A DNA stretch of 64,000 bases, taken from NCBI RefSeq assembly GCF_000383875.1, contig NZ_KB912915.1:174-64173 (forward strand), written 5' to 3'. Shown piece by piece: positions 1 to 7,083 of the stretch. The notes beneath the pieces are model-generated. The model made no database searches. It had not been told where the DNA came from and was given only the letters and a program-made list of their open reading frames with translations. A program made the position numbers and the translations under genes. Source of the stretch: Caldibacillus debilis DSM 16016. GTDB lineage: Bacteria > Bacillota > Bacilli > Bacillales > Caldibacillaceae. Every line of letters begins with the position of its first letter. Within the stretch, counting starts at the first letter, position 1.

Positions 1-640
1 CCCCTCAAGAGACTGAATATTCAGTCCCCTGGGGGGGAACCAGCCCCCCCTCTATTCCAAATCTATTTCAGAGATACCCTATCTATCTTACATTACACAA
101 AATTCTTGACGGTACCTCATCGGCGAAAGAAAAACGGCCGGTTCCAATGAGGGGGAAGATTTGCGGCGAATTTTTCATCCGGATTCCCTGACAGGGAATC
201 CTCCTTTCTTTCATCCATTTTCCTGATCGAATCGTTTCGTTCCCAGGCCGCCGAGCGGCGAAACAGGGGCCGCTTTTCCCCGAAGCGCGGCTGCCCATTC
301 CAAATCGGCTGAAGGATCCGCCTTTTTGCCCGGAAAGCAAAAAAAGGGCCGTTCCCCGCTCCCTTCGTCCGCTTTTCGTTCCGTCCCCCGGATCCTTTGT
401 CCCGAGGTTTCCGGGCCAAAACCCAGGCCGGGATCTCCTCCGGCACAGATCCGAATTTTCCGGAAGGAATGCGGACGTTTCGCCTGCGGCGGGAATCGCC
501 CCTTTCATCTGTCATGCCCGATGGGGAGCTTCGGCGGATCCGGTTCGCTTTTTTAACCGGGGCTTCCGCGCCGGACGGCAGGATTCGGGAAACCGCCAAA
601 AAACGCCTGGATCGAAGCTTTCCGGAAATCATCGGCAATA
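1..640. other. Gene-free left edge
   Basis: I see no credible gene here; the open frames lack ribosome sites and have low-complexity composition. A perfect 16-bp palindrome, GACTGAATATTCAGTC, lies at 11-26, and a G7/C7 hairpin at 31-50 is followed by TCTATT. Either could belong to a gene beyond the edge. In B. subtilis the neighbour on this side of speD is nrdR. Confidence 0.5.
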
Positions 641-642
641 AT

Positions 643-677
643 AAAAGGGAGTTCTTCCCTATGGCAAAAACTCCCTT
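643..677 (-). terminator. Intrinsic terminator after speD
   Basis: The arms AAGGGAGTT (645-653) and AACTCCCTT (669-677) form a perfect 9-bp stem. Read on the minus strand it is followed by TTATTATT. It lies about 55 bp downstream of the speD stop. Confidence 0.75.
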
Positions 678-730
678 CTTTCCTTCGTTTTTTGGCATTG
701 TTCCGGGAACAGGCGAGACAGCCGTTTCCT

Positions 731-1108
731 TTATGCGTTGACGCTCTTTTTCAAGACTTGGACCGGCTTCATTCCTCTCGGCAGCTCGATCGTTTCTCTC
801 GTCTTCGCTCCCAATGCTTCAGCTATATAATCTGCGGCAATCGTGGGGTCCAAATCGCCGCACGTATAAACGTCAATGCTTGCATAGCCGTGTTCCGGAA
901 AACTGTGAATGGTTAAGTGGGATTCGGAAATGATGACGACGCCGCTGACGCCTTGAGGAGCAAATTTGTGAAACGCCACTTCCCGTATTTCCGCGCCTGA
1001 CTTAAGGGCTGCCTCTACGAAGATTTTTTCGATCCGTTCCACGTCATCTAAAATGTTGAAGTCACAGCCCCACAATTCTGAAATGATGTGACGACCGAAG
1101 GTTTCCAT
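731..1108 (-). CDS. speD: S-adenosylmethionine decarboxylase proenzyme
   Basis: Decarboxylates S-adenosylmethionine to supply the aminopropyl donor for spermidine synthesis in the cytosol. The protein has 125 residues, the usual length of the short bacterial class 1B enzyme. The self-cleavage motif SESHLTIH is present: Glu62-Ser63 is the processing site and Ser63 becomes the pyruvoyl cofactor. His68 and Cys83, the family's processing and proton-donor residues, are also there. The start ATG follows GAAGGGGGAACGATGG. It is transcribed alone, from a promoter about 130 bp upstream to a terminator at 645-677. The spermidine synthase gene is not in the window. In B. subtilis the same gene (speH/speD) also lies next to gapB. 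Confidence 0.97.
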   Translation of the reverse strand: METFGRHIISELWGCDFNILDDVERIEKIFVEAALKSGAEIREVAFHKFAPQGVSGVVIISESHLTIHSFPEHGYASIDVYTCGDLDPTIAADYIAEALGAKTRETIELPRGMKPVQVLKKSVNA

Positions 1109-1242
1109 CCATCGTTCCCCCTTCTAAAAAATAATGTTTTCATCAGCAAAAAACTGTATGAAATCCATCTGAACTACCACAGGGGGAAGTTAGTCCAAAG
1201 AGGTCCTAACCCTTTAAGTAGTCATTTTGATTCACGATTTTT

Positions 1243-1271
1243 AGTATAATTGGTTTGTCGTGATTTTTCAA
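1243..1271 (-). promoter_or_regulatory. SigA promoter of speD
   Basis: On the minus strand TTGAAA (1266-1271) and TATACT (1243-1248) are separated by exactly 17 bp. The implied leader of about 125 nt before the speD start is long for a single gene, but I see no recognisable riboswitch in it. Confidence 0.75.
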
Positions 1272-1692
1272 CAATTGAATCGTTTTTTCTTGTTCGGCGG
1301 CGGATGGGAAGGACAGGAAAGAACGGCTTGGAGAAAAAAGGATGTAGGGCCGCAGGGCAATCGCCAGAAAACGGGCAGCCTGATGGCTAAGCAGCGGCAC
1401 GACGTGCCGGCTTCGCGCAAACGGGCACCTGATGATGATCGCCCCAGCCCCCGGGAAGTTTTCCAAAATGGATCCTTAAACGGGCGGCATCGGGACCGTC
1501 CGCAAAAACCGGGGGAACCGCCGGCCGTTTTCCTTCTCCCGTTCCGCGCAAATAACGGAGGGCGGCCGTCCCAGGCGCCGCCAACGGAAGAAGAAGCGGA
1601 AAACCCGTTGCGGATCGCGTGCCCGTGCGCCTCAGATCCCCGCTTCCTTTCGGGATTTTCATCCGTCCGCTTCCCTTCCATGGCCGTCAGGC
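1272..1692. other. Intergenic region speD-gapB, nothing recognised
   Basis: GC-rich spacer. Overlapping frames on both strands code for arginine/proline-rich sequences without ribosome sites, as expected of non-coding GC-rich DNA. Confidence 0.5.
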
Positions 1693-1731
1693 AAAAAAAA
1701 TTCCCTCCGCCGGAAAAACCGGAAAAGGGAA
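1693..1731 (-). terminator. Intrinsic terminator after gapB
   Basis: TTCCCT/AGGGAA outer arms and CCGG/CCGG inner arms around an AAAAA loop (1701-1731) are followed on the minus strand by eight T. It starts 11 bp past the gapB stop. Confidence 0.8.
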
Positions 1732-1741
1732 CAACATTCTG

Positions 1742-2770
1742 TCATGATTTGATCTTCATCTTTTCCTCCATCCGTTTGGCGACCAGTTTCGCCAGATCGA
1801 CCACCCGGCAGGAATAGCCCCATTCGTTGTCATACCAGGCGAGCACCTTCACTTTGTTCCCGCCGATCACCATCGTCAAGGATCCGTCGATGACGGCGGA
1901 ATGGGGATTGGTGTAAAAATCGACGGAGACGAGGGGTTCATAGGTGATGGCGATGATTTCCCCCATCCCGTTTTCGATCGCCCGCTGAAAAGCCCGGTTC
2001 ACTTCCTCGGGGGTCACTTCCTTCTTGACTTCTGCCACCAGATCAACGATAGACACATTCGGCGTCGGCACCCTCAGGGCCAATCCGTGCAGCTTGCCTT
2101 TTAAATGGGGCAAAATTTTTCCCAGGGCCTTTGCCGCCCCCGTCGTCGTCGGGATGATCGACTGGGCGCATGCCCGGGCGCGGCGCAAGTCTTTGTGGGG
2201 ATTATCCACATTGTTTTGATCGTTCGTGTAGGCATGGACGGTCGTCATTAAACCGTTTTCAATTCCGAACGCATCGTCCAACACCTTGACCACCGGCCCC
2301 AGACAATTCGTGGTGCAGGAAGCGTTGGAAATGATCCGGTGCCTTTCCACATCAAGATCCCCTTCATTGACGCCGATGACGACGGTCACATCCTCATCCT
2401 TTCCGGGAGCCGTCAATAACACCTTTTTCGCCCCCGCCTGCAGATGAAGGGCGGCCTTCTCCCGGGAATTGAATTTGCCGGTCGCCTCGATGACGATGTC
2501 GATGTCCAATTGGGCCCAGGGCAAATTTTGCGGATCGCGGTCGTTGAGAAGCGGCACCTTTTTCCCGTTGACGATCAGGCTGTTTTCGCCGGCCTTGACC
2601 TCCGCAGGAAATTTTCCGTGCACCGAATCGTATTTGATCAAATGGGCCAAAGTTTCCGCGGGATAGCTGGCGTTGATGGCGGCGATTTCCAGTTCGTCCT
2701 CCATGATCGCCCTGCGAAACACCATCCGGCCGATCCGTCCGAATCCGTTGATTGCCACGCGACTGGTCAT
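1742..2770 (-). CDS. gapB: Gluconeogenic glyceraldehyde-3-phosphate dehydrogenase GapB
   Basis: Interconverts 1,3-bisphosphoglycerate and glyceraldehyde 3-phosphate; GapB-type enzymes prefer NADP(H) and work in the gluconeogenic direction. The 342-residue product starts at the ATG of MTSRVAINGFGRIGR, behind GGAGG. An in-frame start 33 nt upstream has no ribosome site. Visible are the N-terminal nucleotide fold, the catalytic motif SCTTNC with Cys152, and His179. The stretch INASYPAETLAHLIKYD is typical of GapB rather than glycolytic GapA. Repression in glucose by CcpN is known in B. subtilis, and a consensus CcpN site lies in the promoter here. It has its own terminator. Confidence 0.95.
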   Translation of the reverse strand: MTSRVAINGFGRIGRMVFRRAIMEDELEIAAINASYPAETLAHLIKYDSVHGKFPAEVKAGENSLIVNGKKVPLLNDRDPQNLPWAQLDIDIVIEATGKFNSREKAALHLQAGAKKVLLTAPGKDEDVTVVIGVNEGDLDVERHRIISNASCTTNCLGPVVKVLDDAFGIENGLMTTVHAYTNDQNNVDNPHKDLRRARACAQSIIPTTTGAAKALGKILPHLKGKLHGLALRVPTPNVSIVDLVAEVKKEVTPEEVNRAFQRAIENGMGEIIAITYEPLVSVDFYTNPHSAVIDGSLTMVIGGNKVKVLAWYDNEWGYSCRVVDLAKLVAKRMEEKMKIKS

Positions 2771-2825
2771 ATCGTACCTCCTTAACGAATAAAAAAGATA
2801 CATTTTTATCGAATATCCCTTAATT

Positions 2826-2836
2826 AGTATATCATA
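2826..2836 (-). promoter_or_regulatory. gapB promoter with CcpN-type operator
   Basis: The minus strand reads TATGATATACT, a full match to the published CcpN consensus TRTGHYATAYW. It also contains an extended -10 element, TG-A-TATACT. No good -35 sits at standard spacing. Overlap of operator and -10 fits repression of gapB when glycolysis runs. A second CcpN site, usual in B. subtilis targets, was not found. Confidence 0.65.
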
Positions 2837-2891
2837 TTTTTATTCATTATGTTTTTCAAAATGAAATTGCCCAATTCTTTCCGAATCCAAT

Positions 2892-2925
2892 AAAAAACCG
2901 CGCGTTGCCTGTGAACGCGCGGTTT
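2892..2925 (-). terminator. Intrinsic terminator after LysM/NlpC gene
   Basis: A perfect 12-bp stem (2895-2906 with 2914-2925, core CGCGCG) with a 7-nt loop is followed by TTTTTTATT on the minus strand. It insulates the gapB promoter from the upstream gene. Confidence 0.85.
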
Positions 2926-2949
2926 CGCATCGGATTTCGCCGCTTCGGA

Positions 2950-3993
2950 TCAGAAATAAAATCTTTTGAACCCGTCGAAACGGGATTTATAATAGGGCTG
3001 ATCCAGGCGGGAGACCATGACGCCGTCGGAGCTGGCGTGGATGAACCGGTTATCCCCGATGTAGATGCCCAAATGGGAGATTCCTTTTTTGTAGGTGTTT
3101 TCGAAGAAGACCAGGTCGCCGGGCTTCGGATCCTTTACATAATAAGACCGGTTGTAATAGCCGACGGTCGAGAGCCTCGGCAGGGATTTTCCCGCCTTGT
3201 TGAACACATGGTAAACGAATCCGCTGCAATCAAAACCGTCCGGGGAGCTTCCGCCCCATGCATAAGGCAGGCCGACCAGCTTTTTCGCTTCTTCCACCAC
3301 GGTCTTCGCCCACTGATCAACGGGGTTTTCCTTTTCGGGCGCATCGGAGCCCTTTCCCCCTTTATCCGGATCGGCAGCTCCTTTTACCTTCAGCTTTTGC
3401 CCCGGAAAAATCAAATCGGAAGAAAGCCCGTTCAGTTTTTTCAAGTCATTGACGGTCATTCCGAATCTGCTGGCGATCTCCCAAAGGGTGTCCCCTTTTT
3501 TAACCGTGTAGAGCCCGTTTCCGCCGGAGGAAGCCCCGTCATTTTTCTTTTCCTGCCCATTTGCCGGGGACGGGGAAGCCTCATCCGTGCGGGGTTCGGA
3601 AACGATTAAGACTTGACCGGGGTAAATCAGGTGGGAATTCAAATGGTTCCAAGCCATCAGTTCGGCCAAGGTAATTTTATGGCGGTTGGCGATCTGGATC
3701 AGCGTATCGCCCTTTTTCACTATGTATGTTTTCCCTTGAGAGGGTGTTTGCCCCTTCGTTTCGGCGGAGGAAGATTTGGAGGGTTTATTGATCTTTAAAA
3801 CCTGATCGACGTAGATAACATCCGATTTTAAGTGATTCCAAGCTTTCAAATCGGAGATGGTGACTTGATATTTTTTGGCGATCTTGTAAAGGGAGTCCCC
3901 TTTTTTTACTTTGTATTCCTCCGCGGATACATGGGGCGAAAACAAGGTGGTCATGAGTGCGGCGGAGGACAAAAGGTACAGCGGTTTTTTCAT
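2950..3993 (-). CDS. Secreted LysM3-NlpC/P60 peptidoglycan endopeptidase
   Basis: A cell-wall hydrolase of the LytE/LytF/CwlS type, predicted to cut D-glutamyl-diaminopimelate bonds in peptide stems. About 347 residues: a signal peptide (cleavage probably after VSA, near residue 25), three LysM repeats near 27-70, 90-132 and 162-205 joined by Ser/Lys/Gly linkers, and a C-terminal NlpC/P60 domain from about 230. The catalytic Cys lies in FDCSGF (about 257), with His in GISHLG (about 308) and His in RFIHAS (about 320). The ATG at 3993 has GGGGG seven bases upstream; a TTG one codon earlier is too close to it. A strong terminator follows. Which B. subtilis paralogue it equals cannot be decided from sequence alone. 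Role in cell separation is inferred. Confidence 0.93.
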   Translation of the reverse strand: MKKPLYLLSSAALMTTLFSPHVSAEEYKVKKGDSLYKIAKKYQVTISDLKAWNHLKSDVIYVDQVLKINKPSKSSSAETKGQTPSQGKTYIVKKGDTLIQIANRHKITLAELMAWNHLNSHLIYPGQVLIVSEPRTDEASPSPANGQEKKNDGASSGGNGLYTVKKGDTLWEIASRFGMTVNDLKKLNGLSSDLIFPGQKLKVKGAADPDKGGKGSDAPEKENPVDQWAKTVVEEAKKLVGLPYAWGGSSPDGFDCSGFVYHVFNKAGKSLPRLSTVGYYNRSYYVKDPKPGDLVFFENTYKKGISHLGIYIGDNRFIHASSDGVMVSRLDQPYYKSRFDGFKRFYF

Positions 3994-4077
3994 CAAGGTT
4001 CCCCCTTTCCGTTTTTTTTCTATTATACCAGATTGATAGGAATCATAGAATACGGATTTTCCTTCAGCCCCCTTCCG

Positions 4078-4106
4078 AAAAAAAGACCGGATTTCTTTCT
4101 CCGGTC
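4078..4106 (-). terminator. Intrinsic terminator after coaE
   Basis: GACCGGA (4085-4091) and TCCGGTC (4100-4106) form a 7-bp stem with an 8-nt loop, followed on the minus strand by TTTTTTT. It closes the ytaF-coaE unit. Confidence 0.85.
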
Positions 4107-4114
4107 CCGGCCGT

Positions 4115-4753
4115 TCATGATTCCTTTTTTCCGCGGGCCTCTTCCGGCCCTTCGCGGGAGATTCCCCATTCCGCCAATATTTCCAGCAACTGTTTTTTCG
4201 TGTTTTCCAGCGGACCCCGGTTGTCGATGACCCGGTCCGCCCGCTTTCTTTTTTCTTCGATCGGCATTTGCGAACGGATGCGGAAATAAGCCTCTTCCTT
4301 CGTCAGATTGTTCCGCTTCATCAGCCGTTCGAGCTGGGTTTTTTCATCGGCATAGACTACCATCACCTTATCCACTTCGGAAAACAGCCCGCTTTCAAAA
4401 AGAAGGGGGATATCCAGGAACAAGGCCTTTTCCCTCTCTTTTAACGCCCTTTCCTTTTCTTCCCGCATCCGCCTGCGGACGGCGGGGTGGACGATGGCGT
4501 TGAGCAATCGCCGCTTTTCGGGATTTGTAAAGACGATGTCGCCCAGTTTTTTCCGGTTGATTTCCCCGTTTTCCAGCAAAATCTCCCCGCCGAATTTTTC
4601 CACGATTTTCCGGTAAACTTCCTCTCCCGGCCGCTGCACTTCCCTCACCAGGAGATCCGCGTCTACCACCGGATACCCCAGCTCTTTCAACATGTGGGAA
4701 ACCGTGCTTTTTCCCGTTGCGATTCCTCCCGTGATCCCGATGAATACCGTCAC
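4115..4753 (-). CDS. coaE: Dephospho-CoA kinase
   Basis: Catalyses the last step of coenzyme A synthesis, ATP-dependent phosphorylation of the ribose 3'-hydroxyl of dephospho-CoA. The start is GTG at 4753, with GGAGG seven bases upstream; the open frame extends further but without family similarity. The product has about 212 residues, slightly longer than the usual 200, with the Walker A loop [12 protein letters not shown] at residues 6-17 and the CoA-type sequence [15 protein letters not shown] after it. The gene lies 20 bp after ytaF and probably shares its transcript, in the B. subtilis order mutM-ytaF-coaE. The C-terminus is charged and lysine-rich. Confidence 0.94.
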   Translation of the reverse strand: MTVFIGITGGIATGKSTVSHMLKELGYPVVDADLLVREVQRPGEEVYRKIVEKFGGEILLENGEINRKKLGDIVFTNPEKRRLLNAIVHPAVRRRMREEKERALKEREKALFLDIPLLFESGLFSEVDKVMVVYADEKTQLERLMKRNNLTKEEAYFRIRSQMPIEEKRKRADRVIDNRGPLENTKKQLLEILAEWGISREGPEEARGKKES

Positions 4754-4773
4754 TGCTTTTCCTCCATCTCCTC

Positions 4774-5445
4774 TTAATTTGCCGGATGGCGGAACGGGCG
4801 GGAAAGCCGCCACAGGCCGTAAAGAATGAGGATGATGCCGGGCAAAAAGGTGAGTCTGCCCATCCACCCGGCCTTGGCAATTCCCTTGCCCGCCCGGATG
4901 CCCAAATAGACAAAGAGGGCGCTCATGAAACCGGTGACGCATGCCAGGCCCAATGGGGGCAAACCGAGCATGGCGGCGCCGAAGCCGGCGCCGAAAGCGT
5001 CGACCGACAAGGCGATGCCCAACAGGACCGCCTCCATGCCCCGGATCGTTCCCGAACGGTCGAGATCAGCCGCCGTCGGCAACTTTAAAATATGGATCAC
5101 GAGGCCGAGCGTCTTTACTTCAAATTTTAGCAGGATTCTCTCCCTTTGTTCATCCTTCTTTTCTTGAGGGGAAGCTTTCCGTTCCCGCAAAATCTGCCAA
5201 AGGGCCCAGACGCCCAACAATACGAAGGAAAACCCGCCGATCATCTGACTCGCGTTTTCCGGCAAAACCCGGTTTGCCGCAAGTCCCAGGAGAGCGGAAA
5301 AATACAGTACCGCTCCCGAACAAAGGGCGAGGATGAAACAGCCGGAAATCGGAATTTTCACCTTCCGCAGCCCGTAGGTGAATCCGGCGCCGAAACTGTC
5401 GATGCTCACGGCCAGCGCGAGAAAAAGGAGCGAAAGAGGAGGCAT
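4774..5445 (-). CDS. ytaF: Sporulation membrane protein YtaF (MntP-like)
   Basis: A 223-residue membrane protein of the MntP/YtaF family. Two homologous halves are visible: LALAVSIDSFGAGFTYG near the N-terminus and LGIALSVDAFGAGFGAA after about residue 143. The conserved Asp residues sit within membrane segments, as in manganese exporters of this fold. About six helices flank a charged cytoplasmic linker (residues about 88-110, ERKASPQEKKDEQRER). The family is linked to sporulation in Bacillus; its transport substrate is not known to me. GGAAGGGG precedes the ATG. Cotranscribed with coaE. Confidence 0.88.
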   Translation of the reverse strand: MPPLSLLFLALAVSIDSFGAGFTYGLRKVKIPISGCFILALCSGAVLYFSALLGLAANRVLPENASQMIGGFSFVLLGVWALWQILRERKASPQEKKDEQRERILLKFEVKTLGLVIHILKLPTAADLDRSGTIRGMEAVLLGIALSVDAFGAGFGAAMLGLPPLGLACVTGFMSALFVYLGIRAGKGIAKAGWMGRLTFLPGIILILYGLWRLSRPFRHPAN

Positions 5446-5832
5446 GCTTTTAAACCCCTTCCTTTACGATGCTAAACATATCATATGTAAAGGGCTATTC
5501 CCATGCCAAACAACGGCCTCCCCTTTCCCGGCTCCGGATTCCCGGACCGCCGGCAGGCGAAGGCGCTCCCCCGGCGCCGAAGGATTTCCCCTTTCCCTTC
5601 CTGCGGGCCGGATCCGGACTTTCCGGTCAAGGCCTTTGTGAAAAATCTGAGCGGGAAAAGCAAGGATGGGCATCGAGCCCGCCTTGATGCAAAAGCCGGC
5701 CCTGTCCGCGGGCCGGTCTTCCGCCATCCGTTTTCCGCTCGTTTTTTTCACCCAATGCCCTGGCCTTCACCGTCTCCGCGCCGAAGGCCGGGGCATGGCC
5801 GGGCAGCTCCCGACAGGTCCCGAAATGCGGAG
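5446..5832. other. Intergenic region ytaF-mutM, nothing recognised
   Basis: GC-rich spacer on the ytaF side of the mutM terminator. It must hold the ytaF-coaE promoter, because a terminator separates the unit from mutM, but no clear -35/-10 pair could be picked. Confidence 0.4.
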
Positions 5833-5860
5833 AAAAAAACGCACGGGGTCACACCGTGCG
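5833..5860 (-). terminator. Intrinsic terminator after mutM
   Basis: CGCACGG (5840-5846) and CCGTGCG (5854-5860) form a 7-bp stem followed on the minus strand by TTTTTTT. It separates mutM from ytaF-coaE. Confidence 0.87.
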
Positions 5861-5930
5861 CCAAAAAGGGTCGTTCGGATTTCGTCCAAGAATCTGAATC
5901 TGCAAAAAAAGGAATCTATCTTTTTCCGTT

Positions 5931-6755
5931 TCATTTTTGGCATCGCCGGCAAAAATGGGTTCCCCTTCCGCCCAGTTTCATTTTTTCAATCAGGCGGCCG
6001 CATCTCCGGCAAGGTTCGCCTTCCCGGCCGTATACGGACAGCTCCCATTGAAACCGGCCGGAATTCCCTTGGGAATCCGCATAGGAACGGACGGTGCTGC
6101 CGCCTTTTTCCACGGCTTCCCGAAGGGTGGACAGGATCGCTTCATGAAGCCTTTGGACGCGTTTGGCCGTCAGGCGGGATCCGGGCGCGGCGGGATGGAT
6201 GGCTGCCCGGAACAGGGCTTCGTCCGCGTAAATATTCCCGATTCCCGCCACCACCCTTTGATCGAGCAGCACCGATTTGACCGGCCGCGAAGTCTTTTGC
6301 AGCTTTTCGTGCAAATATCGGGGGGTGAACGCTTCGGAAAAGGGCTCCGGACCGAGACCGGCCAGGGGCATCCGATCCCATTCGGTCCCGATCGGGAAAA
6401 CATGCATCGTGCCGAATTTCCGGACGTCCCGGTAACGCAATTGTTTCCCGTCGCGGAAAGTCAAAACGACATGGGTATGCTTATCCATGGGTTCGTCCCT
6501 TTGGAACAAGCCGTATTTTCCTTCCATCCGTAAATGGGAAACCAATACGTCCCGGTCCAAATAAAAGAGCAGATATTTTCCTTTCCGGCCGATTTTTTGA
6601 ATTGTCTGCCCCTTCAAGATCCGGGAGAATTCCCGGCAGTCTTGCGGATGCTTGACGATCTTCGGCCAGAATACCTCCACCTCGTGAACGGTTTTTCCCG
6701 CAACCAGCTTTTCCAATGTACGTCGTACGTTTTCCACTTCCGGCAGTTCTGGCAT
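5931..6755 (-). CDS. mutM: Formamidopyrimidine-DNA glycosylase
   Basis: Base-excision repair enzyme that removes 8-oxoguanine and formamidopyrimidines and nicks the strand. The 274-residue protein begins with the diagnostic MPELPEVE; Pro2 becomes the N-terminal nucleophile and Glu3 the catalytic acid. The helix-two-turn-helix region (VVAGIGNIYADEALF) and a C-terminal zinc finger with Cys249, Cys252, Cys269 and Cys272 are intact. An upstream in-frame start gives 15 extra residues incompatible with the N-terminal proline. It follows polA as in B. subtilis, but with a spacer of about 330 bp. Confidence 0.96.
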   Translation of the reverse strand: MPELPEVENVRRTLEKLVAGKTVHEVEVFWPKIVKHPQDCREFSRILKGQTIQKIGRKGKYLLFYLDRDVLVSHLRMEGKYGLFQRDEPMDKHTHVVLTFRDGKQLRYRDVRKFGTMHVFPIGTEWDRMPLAGLGPEPFSEAFTPRYLHEKLQKTSRPVKSVLLDQRVVAGIGNIYADEALFRAAIHPAAPGSRLTAKRVQRLHEAILSTLREAVEKGGSTVRSYADSQGNSGRFQWELSVYGREGEPCRRCGRLIEKMKLGGRGTHFCRRCQK

Positions 6756-7083
6756 TTGGCAAAACCTTTCTAATTCGGGTTTTTTTATGGATGGGAACAA
6801 ATCCGCCGCCCCTTTTCCGGGGCGTTGCTTCCGCCGGCAAACCGCCGGCCGATCGGGGCCCTATTCTTCCCCGGGAGGCCGCCCATCGTTCCGCGATCGT
6901 CCTTCCCCCGGGTCCATCTTCCCCTTTTTCGGGATTTTTCTTCCCGCGAAGGCCGTCTCGCCCCGCCGGGGATATTCTCAAACCGGAGGCTGCCCGCCGC
7001 TCCCCTTCGGATTTTCTCTTTTTCCATTCAAAACCTATCGGGAATCCGCGGCGGTGAAAAGCGGCCGGGCGGGGGAAGCCGTT
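6756..7083. other. Spacer between polA and mutM
   Basis: About 330 bp of GC-rich DNA without a coding frame of family character. No convincing terminator or promoter was seen, so read-through from polA into mutM remains possible. Confidence 0.4.

Noticed and set aside
1-50. A terminator from the G7/C7 hairpin at the left edge
   Set aside because: The following TCTATT is a poor T tract and no upstream + strand gene is visible in the window; left as a note only.
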